This document shows, one piece after another, positions 22,501 to 28,103 of a stretch of DNA of 28,103 nt. Below the pieces are notes generated by a model. The model searched no databases and was not told where the DNA came from. It saw only the letters and a program-made list of their open reading frames with translations. Numbering within the stretch: position 1 is the first letter of the stretch; each line of letters opens with the position of its first letter. A program made the translations under genes and the position numbers. Source of the DNA: a virus; IMG/VR virus record IMGVR_UViG_3300042505_000610, positions 1 through 28,103 of that record. The stretch is one strand, 5' to 3'.

Positions 22501-24815
22501 ATCTCGTTCAAAGTGTCCGCATCAACCTCAGGCAGATTATCCAACTGCGACCTGATAGCCCTGAGACGCTTCTGCAACTCCCTGTAGGCGACAGTGTCGG
22601 AGACACCTTCGCCCCTGTTGATTGCATCCAGCAACTTTGTGGGACTCTTCGGGATACGCTTAGCGTTCGGATACATTGTCACGAAAATGTTCCGCAACTC
22701 CTCCACCGCTGCCGCCTCAACGGCATCACCGTTCACAATCGCAGCCTTAAGTTGTTCAACCTCGTCAAACAGTGTTTTATGCAAATCATAAAACGCGCCA
22801 CGCTCAGCCTCACCCTTGGTTGCGGCAACCCTGACGGCTTCCGCAAGCCTGATTTCAATGTCTGCAATAGCCTGTTGAACCTTGGCAATATCCGCAGCGT
22901 TAGAAGTCATAACAGCGGTCTTTTCATCCAGCAAAGTCTGAACACGAGCAACAACATCCTGAGCCTTGTTGCCAGCAGAAGCACGACCCCTGTTTACCGC
23001 CTTAACCAACTGCTTCTTAATAGCCAGAATCCCGTTATGGGATTCCTGCAACTGGGCAACCAACTGGTTGTTCGGAACAAACTTTTGGTTAATCACACGA
23101 CTGAAATCCGACCCATAATCCATCATGCGCCTAAAGTAGCCTTCACGCCCACGGGCAGCCGCCATAGAATACGCATACGAATCAGCAATCTGCACAAGGT
23201 CCGTACTGAAAAAGTCAACATCCAAACCTGTTTTACTGCGGAAAATATCGTTCACTTCCCGCACAACACTTTCGCTGGTTATGTCCTCGCCCATAAACTG
23301 GGAATACTTGACGGTGCCATCGGGCTGAACCTCGGGTGCGCGAATCTTACGATGCATGGCGGAACCAGTAGTTGAACCAATTTCCGTCATGCTCATATCG
23401 GAATCCTTGAAGAACCCCGACCTTTGCCCCTTGTCGCTGTAAATCCACCGAAGCGCATCATCCGTGATGCGGTGGTGGATAAAGTCCTCAACAAAACCAA
23501 TATCACGCATGGAGCCGTTAAAGTCCACATTAAAACGCCTGTAGACCGTGTTCACCTCGTCACGCAACTGGTTCTGCCAGTTGCGGTAATCATCAACAAT
23601 GCCACGAAGATGGGCGGGGACAGCACGGTTCGGGTTCTCAACAAGGTCATAAAGAACCTTTTGGTCAGGCTCGGACAACTGGCGAACCGCCTTCATGGTT
23701 TCCCTGATGCCCCACAGGTTCTTGTTGTATGACTCCGCCTTGAAACCCTTGGCATACTTTGTGGATGTCCAATGCGCCACCTCTTGCAGAACATCATTGT
23801 CGGACAAACCCTTGTTTCGTCCGATGTTTTTGGTGACCAAACCGACACGGCTGGACGGGGTCATCTTCGTCCTAAGGGTGGTCAATTTGTTTGAGCGGGC
23901 AATCAGGTCACCAGTAGCCGCTCTGGTGCGGGTGGCAACGCTGTATGCTTTGTTGCCCGAAAACATGGACGCAATAGCCTCGGTGCGTGGCAGAACCTGC
24001 CCAGCAAAACGGATACCATACTTGATGTTTTCCGCCTCACGGACATCCTTCGGTACGGCACTAACGCCGTACCGCATAATGTCATCCAGTTTCCCAGCCA
24101 GTTGCGGATGCTTCGCCAACATTTCAGCAGTACCCAACCGTGCGGTCAAAGCCATTCTGCCCGCCTTGCCGACATGGTTCATTGCGCCAACACCCGCATA
24201 AGTCAGCGGGTCAAACGCGACATCAGCAGCAAAATCAATGATGCCATCAACCCACTTAACACCAGTGTTAATCATCTTAAAGTTTTTGTCACCCGCCTGA
24301 CGGGTAAAATCAGACCAACTAGCCTTCGGTCCGTTCGGGTTACGGTCCGCGTCCGCCGCATCAAAAGCCTGATAGGTTAGGTCCGCAATTTCCTTAATAC
24401 CCGACTGGATGCCACGGGACACAAGGGACGACCCTTCAAGGGCAACCTTGACGGGTGCAAACGCAGCCTGCCCAGCAGCCTTGATGAGTCCACCCCACGA
24501 TGTAGCCTCACGCAAATCGGTCGGCTGACGGAACCCACCCTGCTTGTATTTAACCTCAAGAGTGCGGCGCAACTGGTTCTTTGTAGATTCACTAGCAGTG
24601 GAGTTAGAGATTTTTGCCAACGCATTAAAATATGCGTTGTCCAACTTTTCCTGCTCCTCCAAAAGAGAAGTCTTGGTGTCAGGAATTCCACTATCCGTTT
24701 TGGCGGGGACTGCCCCGCTCAAATCAAGAGCGTTTTTCTTGTCGGGGACAAACGGGTTCGGCGGAGTGGTATTGGATGTTTTCGGTTTACTAAACGGGGA
24801 ACGATAAACAGCCAT
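19575..24815 (-). CDS. Giant virion-associated protein, 1746 aa
   Basis: At 5.2 kb this is the largest gene in the window. The N-terminus is polar and proline-rich. Residues about 185-220 contain a hydrophobic phrase (FAADVAFDPLTYAGVGAM). A long helical, coiled-coil-like region spans about 590-800 and others lie near 1130-1330. The phrase FVPFWVWTTRNIPLQ, near residue 1515, recalls the C-terminal parts of large internal virion proteins that are ejected with DNA in short-tailed phages. No RNA polymerase catalytic motifs of the N4 type, no lytic transglycosylase motif and no protease motif are seen. It is probably an internal core or ejection protein; a tape-measure role is possible but the repeats and long uniform coil of tape measures are absent. 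Confidence 0.72.
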   Translation of the reverse strand: MAVYRSPFSKPKTSNTTPPNPFVPDKKNALDLSGAVPAKTDSGIPDTKTSLLEEQEKLDNAYFNALAKISNSTASESTKNQLRRTLEVKYKQGGFRQPTDLREATSWGGLIKAAGQAAFAPVKVALEGSSLVSRGIQSGIKEIADLTYQAFDAADADRNPNGPKASWSDFTRQAGDKNFKMINTGVKWVDGIIDFAADVAFDPLTYAGVGAMNHVGKAGRMALTARLGTAEMLAKHPQLAGKLDDIMRYGVSAVPKDVREAENIKYGIRFAGQVLPRTEAIASMFSGNKAYSVATRTRAATGDLIARSNKLTTLRTKMTPSSRVGLVTKNIGRNKGLSDNDVLQEVAHWTSTKYAKGFKAESYNKNLWGIRETMKAVRQLSEPDQKVLYDLVENPNRAVPAHLRGIVDDYRNWQNQLRDEVNTVYRRFNVDFNGSMRDIGFVEDFIHHRITDDALRWIYSDKGQRSGFFKDSDMSMTEIGSTTGSAMHRKIRAPEVQPDGTVKYSQFMGEDITSESVVREVNDIFRSKTGLDVDFFSTDLVQIADSYAYSMAAARGREGYFRRMMDYGSDFSRVINQKFVPNNQLVAQLQESHNGILAIKKQLVKAVNRGRASAGNKAQDVVARVQTLLDEKTAVMTSNAADIAKVQQAIADIEIRLAEAVRVAATKGEAERGAFYDLHKTLFDEVEQLKAAIVNGDAVEAAAVEELRNIFVTMYPNAKRIPKSPTKLLDAINRGEGVSDTVAYRELQKRLRAIRSQLDNLPEVDADTLNEMLQVEKQLIQDIEGHEVLGRVIVEADYADDGLVYGVWDDLTERPFDPNTQGPPYRVLSTRPIVAGGEGMTTDEMAAARAAFMGDERSVAVHAPTLDNVHDMREPEKFYEFWDSDGGIGEAIGLAMDRAGLDSPVWTQAWEDTVNEGYLDEMFDEIYPELSELIGFVGTMQASQHELGVVTDEFLEQSMSVLRELLNDVAAVAGLESSDLVAAQMVDDILGYMAEQSATKPILIPSRVVMGENNPMAEGAYSLIVPENWSYAKQYSPDNLTGRTSSPVQFTKDNEFVRAIMDDDYHTAALNSSEKLATVTEASMDAQTTNLQRQILSDELKPATRQAAALKGAGTRRMKAAQKAWTDWEQSGTLTITVGGRQQKVTRERALDILNKREASLNSKIAAKEAQIARMQGNATSKIEDRLQGQRERLATLFNQKKVLERWDDKTGAYLRQELDDFRTLLAMEPPRGAPASDTRLWSDLVLRRMESIKALGGTREHRALEAVFTQLHADEAQLAYYEAYQQVSEGLVNSARAGDLLPLAVDDIVDGWVKIENMGIQMPPDMAEKLLPNVKKLKNLATRSAWQRAMIDYQNAFKIYATMSLGFSVRNAISATFMNTVAGVSFEEMGRGIRAATAYHKYGPNRWLDELGITDAAERALYEKALRAVHATGRGISDDFMAPTVRGFTEKIINNKVTRAFGKANTFVEDSVRLPMALDTLRNGGSYDDAVYRISRYHFDYSDLSALDETTKRYFVPFWVWTTRNIPLQMTEQLLRPSTYSVYEQIRQRHPVSEDIMMPKWLAEVGPIGLGGNTVLAPDLPQNRLASTAAGLLDPKRLIGQANPLIKVPIELLADKQLAMDIPFTDKFNEARGVDSLIANLGAIGGIDAFGRRNADGEVEVNPRVSYAIASLLPPLGQAQRLSGGVLGGKDTYAERANTSRLSWLGVPVREVGTRQQRGEAINRQFQIKDFLKDLARRGVIEGGD

Positions 24816-25582
24816 CAGCCACCAAGCAGATTCTTCTTCAACACACTGGTAATCCCAACCAAGGCGGGATTAATCTTCTTTTCTTTCGCCTTGGCGGTAA
24901 AAGTCTTGACAAACTGGTCGGTCAGTTCAGATGCCCGCTGTTCCGACTTGCCTCGCGCAATCATAGCCTTACGGAACTCGTTGCTTTTCTGCTTTGCCAA
25001 TTCATCAATACTGGTAGCAATGCCCTCCAAACCAGTGACACCAGTTCGGGAAGTCAAATACTCACCAGTTGCCATCTCGGGGTTCATGGATGTAAACCCT
25101 TTGTTTTTGCGGAACCCCATAAAAGCGGCATACTGCTTTTTCTGTCGTGATGCCTCGTCTGACACAAAGTTGTCCACATCGTCCATCATTTGACTAAGCA
25201 GGCTTTCCCGAGACGACTGGTCGGGAAGAAGGGAATTATCCTGAAGCAACTGTTTACGGGCTTGCGTCATAAGACGCTTATTGCCGCCCGTTGCGGCAGC
25301 AGTATCAAAAAACTTCTTAATCAGACCCTGATATTCGGACGGCATCATGCGGTAACGCATAAGCGTTGTGTTCACATTTGCTGCGGGGTCATAATCAAAC
25401 TCGGGGTCAAACTGGGAATACTGGTCCACCACTTCACGCCCCGAAGAACGCAAAGCAGCCAGCCGTTCAGGGTTTGTCGCCAACGCCAAAAGAACCCTGA
25501 GCGGATTCACACTCTCGGTGGAACCGCCAGCCTCCAAAGCCGCCAAAATCTGCTCAGCGGAAAGATTCTTTTTCTTAGCCAT
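24815..25582 (-). CDS. Probable internal virion protein, 255 aa
   Basis: I do not recognise this protein. It starts with a basic stretch (MAKKKNLS) and is helical and soluble throughout, with a lysine/glutamine-rich C-terminal third (residues about 190-255, FRKAMIARGKSEQRASELTDQFVKTFTAKAKEKK). Its stop touches the start of the giant virion gene at 24815. Position between a Q/A-rich protein and the giant protein suggests that the three form an internal core set, as in T7-like phages with three ejection proteins. That is inference from order and composition. Confidence 0.68.
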   Translation of the reverse strand: MAKKKNLSAEQILAALEAGGSTESVNPLRVLLALATNPERLAALRSSGREVVDQYSQFDPEFDYDPAANVNTTLMRYRMMPSEYQGLIKKFFDTAAATGGNKRLMTQARKQLLQDNSLLPDQSSRESLLSQMMDDVDNFVSDEASRQKKQYAAFMGFRKNKGFTSMNPEMATGEYLTSRTGVTGLEGIATSIDELAKQKSNEFRKAMIARGKSEQRASELTDQFVKTFTAKAKEKKINPALVGITSVLKKNLLGG

Positions 25583-25613
25583 AATCTAACCCCTATAAAT
25601 ACGGTGTTTTGTT

Positions 25614-26879
25614 CTACTTGCCCTTACCTTTGGACTTGCCCTTGGACTTCTTCGGCTTGTACGCACCAAACTGCTGCTCCGTAGCCGCACGAGTCGTAGC
25701 AGCAGTCTGCCGCCCCTCAAGAAGTGCCTGAAGCCCAGCCTGCATCAGACTGCTACGAAAATCCTCCGCAGCCCCAACATCTTGTGCCTGAGCAGTCCGC
25801 AGATTCGCAACATCTTGTGCCTTAAGACCCGTAATACCCTGAGTAAGTCCAGTCAACCCAGCCGCCTGAGAACCCGTAATAGCGTTCCTGAGAGCGGTAG
25901 CATAATCCACACCAGCCGCCTGCTGAGCCTGATACGAACGGTTCTGAAGGTCAGCAAGGAACTTGTTGTACGCCTCGTCTGTCCCCGCCTGCTGTTGAGC
26001 GGCTTGCCCACTAGCCCCATAAGCGGCAAGGTCGGCACCAAGCCCCTGCTGGGGTGTGGTGCCAACCAACGCCTGAAGATTAGCAAACGCGGTCGGGTCC
26101 TTAATGTTAGCCAAAGCATCCGCAGCAGCCTTATTGATAGCCTCGGTTCCCGCAGCGGTCTGAGTTGCATAATAGTTATCCAGAGCAGTCTGCTGCGGCG
26201 CATAACGGGCGTTAATGTCTGCAACCTGCTGACCATACATTTGCTGTGCCAACTGGTTATACATTTGCTGTGCCTGAGTTGCAGCAACTTCCTGCTGTTT
26301 GGCACCCTGAATACCGCTAATATAGGCATTTGTGTAGTCGGCGGCTTTGCCGCCGCCTCCACCACTACCATCAAGGAGACCAAGCCGTTTCATCAGTTCC
26401 AAAACACTTGAAATATCTTCCTGATTTGTCGCTTCTTCAGCCTCTTCATCCACAATAAAGGTATCTTCCTGCTTGAAGCCTTTACCGCCAACATAGCGTC
26501 CAGCCCCAACCTGAGCAGCCGTAGGACCGCCCATACCGCCCCGCCGAGGGGTTGTGGGGGCAGGAACCATGGTAGTCGGGGTAGCCCTAGGGACAGTCGT
26601 GGTTGTCGCCTTGGGGGCTGTGGTCGTAGAAGCCGCTGTAGACCGCTTGGGAGCCGTTGTAGTGGGCGAAACCCTACGGGGGGCTGTCGTACTAGGGGCA
26701 ACCGTTGTAGAGGGCGTAGCGGGCTTCCCAGTCGTCCTGCCAGCAAAAGCATTAGACAGGAAATCCCCCGCCCCCCCAGTAGGGGTAGGGACGGGCTGTC
26801 CCGCGGGACCAATAGGGGAATACCCCCCGCTGGTCGTATAGTTCTCGTACCTGCCAGTTGCAGGATTAAATTTAAGCAT
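25614..26879 (-). CDS. Probable internal virion protein with T/P-rich segment, 421 aa
   Basis: The product has three parts. Residues 1-45 are G/P-rich. Residues about 45-115 are a mucin-like segment of repeated TTAP, TTTVP and PRR units with many arginines. Residues about 175-400 form a long helical region rich in alanine and glutamine (for example QQMYNQLAQQMYGQQVADI), ending in a very basic tail (KPKKSKGKSKGKGK). Gln/Ala-rich helical proteins behind fibre genes are often internal ejection proteins of short-tailed phages. The basic tail may bind packaged DNA. The gene ends 31 bases before the next start. Function is inferred. Confidence 0.7.
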   Translation of the reverse strand: MLKFNPATGRYENYTTSGGYSPIGPAGQPVPTPTGGAGDFLSNAFAGRTTGKPATPSTTVAPSTTAPRRVSPTTTAPKRSTAASTTTAPKATTTTVPRATPTTMVPAPTTPRRGGMGGPTAAQVGAGRYVGGKGFKQEDTFIVDEEAEEATNQEDISSVLELMKRLGLLDGSGGGGGKAADYTNAYISGIQGAKQQEVAATQAQQMYNQLAQQMYGQQVADINARYAPQQTALDNYYATQTAAGTEAINKAAADALANIKDPTAFANLQALVGTTPQQGLGADLAAYGASGQAAQQQAGTDEAYNKFLADLQNRSYQAQQAAGVDYATALRNAITGSQAAGLTGLTQGITGLKAQDVANLRTAQAQDVGAAEDFRSSLMQAGLQALLEGRQTAATTRAATEQQFGAYKPKKSKGKSKGKGK

Positions 26880-26893
26880 AATTCCCCCTAGTT

Positions 26894-27328
26894 TTAGTAA
26901 CTCGCCAAAGACTTAATATTCATGGCATCAGACATAATCTTCTTAGCCTTCTCAAACCGCAATTCCGCAAGATAATCATTCAAATCATCCTGCTCCGAAG
27001 CCTCCGTAGCCTGAATTTCGTTCAACGACTCCTGAAGCGCACGGCTTTCCTCACCCAAATCACGCTGCAAAGACTCCGCATACCTAGCCAAACCACGCGA
27101 CCTGATACCCGACTGAACATTCGGACCACCAAAACCGCGCTGACCAAAACTGGAAACAAGCGGTTGCATACCTTCCGAATATTTGCGCTGAATTTCCGCC
27201 ATGTTGCGTTGTCCACGCTTCTGACCCAGCATAGCCGAATTAGCCAGTGCAGTGCTGCGAACCTTTCGTTTGCGGATGGCACTAGCCTCCCGCAAACCAT
27301 AATCACCATACATATCAAAGTTAGACAT
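26894..27328 (-). CDS. Helical virion-operon protein, 144 aa
   Basis: The N-terminus is basic and polar (IRKRKVRSTALANSAML). The middle, around residues 50-80, carries GQRGFGGPNVQSGIRSRG. The rest is helical and acidic, with LQESLNEIQATEASEQDDL near residue 100-118. The start overlaps the stop of the coiled-coil peptide (TAATG). It lies in the leftward virion operon between fibre and internal-protein genes; a minor virion or assembly protein is likely. No enzyme motif is visible. Confidence 0.7.
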   Translation of the reverse strand: MSNFDMYGDYGLREASAIRKRKVRSTALANSAMLGQKRGQRNMAEIQRKYSEGMQPLVSSFGQRGFGGPNVQSGIRSRGLARYAESLQRDLGEESRALQESLNEIQATEASEQDDLNDYLAELRFEKAKKIMSDAMNIKSLASY

Positions 27329-27474
27329 TACTTTTCACCAACCTTCTTCTTCAAGTCGTCAACTTCTTTTTGTAGTCTTTCCAGTTCACGAGACAAACTC
27401 GTGAACGCCTGAATAAGAACACCAGAAGTGTCAATCCCAGAAAGCAGGGACATAAACGGGGGATTCCAAGCCAT
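27328..27474 (-). CDS. Small coiled-coil protein, 48 aa
   Basis: After a short hydrophobic N-terminus (MAWNPPFMSLLSGIDTSG) the product is a heptad-patterned helix (FTSLSRELERLQKEVDDLKKKV). Its start overlaps the stop of the fibre gene and its stop overlaps the next start, both as TAATG, so it is tightly coupled. Similar small proteins next to fibre genes act as trimerisation or assembly helpers, but no direct homology is recognised. Confidence 0.72.
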   Translation of the reverse strand: MAWNPPFMSLLSGIDTSGVLIQAFTSLSRELERLQKEVDDLKKKVGEK

Positions 27475-28103
27475 TACGCCACCCGAATCAAATAGTTCAG
27501 AACCACATAGGGCTGAAGGTTGTCGTGTGCCTGTCCGCCACCTGTCGGGTTGTTCGTTGCCGTAGTGGCGTTGTTAACCGCTGTTTCAGAGTTGTTCGTT
27601 GCCGTTGTAGCCTGATTAGTTGCCGTAGTGGTGGAAATTGAGGCAATGCTCGGTGTGGTTGACGCACCGTTGGTTCCCGCAGCCACATAATCCGTGGTGT
27701 TGTTATGCGCCCCAGAAGAAGCAGAAATAGTTGCCTGCGTTGTGTGCGTATGCGGGTCCTGAGTGTGGTTATGCGGGTTCTGGGTATGACCGTGCGGATT
27801 CTGGGTGTGGTTGTGCGAGTTCTGTGTGTGGTTGTGGCTCGGAATTTGTGATTCCGTCAGCGTCACAGTCTTGACACCACCCAGTTCGCCCAGCCCATCA
27901 AACTCGGTTTGGGTTGCATCCAAACCGACAATGACCCGACCCTTCAGGTTCGGCAGGTTGAAAGTTGTTGACCCGTCACCAACACCATAGGTAATCCCCA
28001 CCAACGCAAACAGGGACGCATACGAGGTGCGGCTGATGGCAGAGCCATCTGCCAGCATCCACTTGCCACCCGCAGGAGCAACAGAACCAGCAAACGGCAC
28101 CAG
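27474..28103 (-). CDS. Tail fibre with collar domain and HxH repeats (5' end beyond the right edge)
   Basis: This is the C-terminal 209 residues of a fibre gene that continues past the window; a GTG at 28100 is inside the frame and is not taken as the start. The visible part begins with the phage tail collar fold: PAGGKWMLADGSAISRTSY, LFALVGITYGVGDGSTTFNLPNLKGRV. Then come five HxH motifs spaced six residues apart (encoded at 27741-27836). A T/N-rich repeat region follows, and the closing signature is GGGQAHDNLQPYVVLNYLIRV. In T4 long-fibre tip gp37, HxH motifs of a trimer hold iron ions in a needle; the same is inferred here. It probably binds the host receptor. Confidence 0.9.
   Translation of the reverse strand: MVPFAGSVAPAGGKWMLADGSAISRTSYASLFALVGITYGVGDGSTTFNLPNLKGRVIVGLDATQTEFDGLGELGGVKTVTLTESQIPSHNHTQNSHNHTQNPHGHTQNPHNHTQDPHTHTTQATISASSGAHNNTTDYVAAGTNGASTTPSIASISTTTATNQATTATNNSETAVNNATTATNNPTGGGQAHDNLQPYVVLNYLIRVA
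27741..27836 (-). repeat. Tandem HxH hexapeptide-coding repeat
   Basis: Five units of about 18 bases encode HNHTQN, HNHTQN, HGHTQN, HNHTQD and HTHT with a constant step of six residues, matching the metal-coordinating HxH ladder of T4 gp37-type fibre tips. Confidence 0.8.

Noticed and set aside
21981-23375. 464-codon open frame on the plus strand
   Set aside because: It is antisense to the 1746-residue virion gene, lies fully inside it and has shadow-like composition.
19575-24815. N4-type virion RNA polymerase
   Set aside because: The gene is large and in the virion block, and the genome has triloop hairpins, but I cannot find the catalytic motifs (TxxGR, the motif A aspartate, the motif B R-K-YG set or the motif C aspartate).

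Overview
This window is a stretch of a tailed double-stranded DNA phage (Caudoviricetes), probably assembled from environmental sequence. No bacterial chromosomal gene is visible. A small M15 endopeptidase lysin, DUF3846, CobS-like ATPase and many tiny zinc-ribbon genes are reminiscent of phages of Actinobacteria, but the host assignment is inference only.

Layout. (1) Positions 1-5874, minus strand: a leftward operon that starts with a small-terminase-like gene (5452-5874) and continues with a zinc ribbon, a short beta-rich tail/baseplate-like protein, a collagen-like fibre, an FN3/glycine-rich fibre tip, an unknown 369-residue protein and the large terminase, which runs off the left edge. 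(2) 5875-6077: divergent control region with a perfect TATAAT on the minus strand and a strong palindrome. (3) 6078-6883, plus strand: three small genes and a tRNA-Lys(TTT). (4) 6884-7970: about 1.1 kb without a credible gene, holding short repeats and then a very densely folded stretch that I propose is a large structured RNA. (5) 7971-12852, plus strand: a 90-residue protein and a CobS/MoxR-type AAA+ ATPase, each preceded by the same three-hairpin leader, then the ATPase's likely partner, small membrane and tryptophan-rich proteins, a DUF3846 protein behind a structured leader, and small zinc-ribbon proteins. (6) 12852-19149, plus strand: the replication/recombination block: HTH protein, Cas4-like Fe-S nuclease, conserved replication-associated protein, DnaB-type helicase, archaeo-eukaryotic-type primase, RusA resolvase, PD-(D/E)XK nuclease, sigma-region-4-like protein and several tightly overlapping tiny genes. 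No DNA polymerase is seen. (7) 28103-19121, minus strand: virion genes, transcribed leftward: tail-collar fibre (cut by the right edge), a coiled-coil peptide, three putative internal/virion proteins, a 1746-residue virion protein and an M15 peptidase lysin whose end overlaps the end of the plus-strand operon.

Most adjacent genes are joined by TAATG, ATGA or GTGA overlaps, so translation is probably coupled along long operons. The minus-strand virion genes at both edges suggest one late operon that would be continuous if the genome is circular or circularly permuted, with portal and capsid genes outside the window.

The most unusual property is the number of perfect, tightly spaced inverted repeats, both between and inside genes. 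Nine have arms of 10-13 bp with loops of 2-5 nt, and many three-base loops are of the GNA class closed by C-G. Two leaders keep the same hairpin with different stem sequences, which is covariation within one genome.
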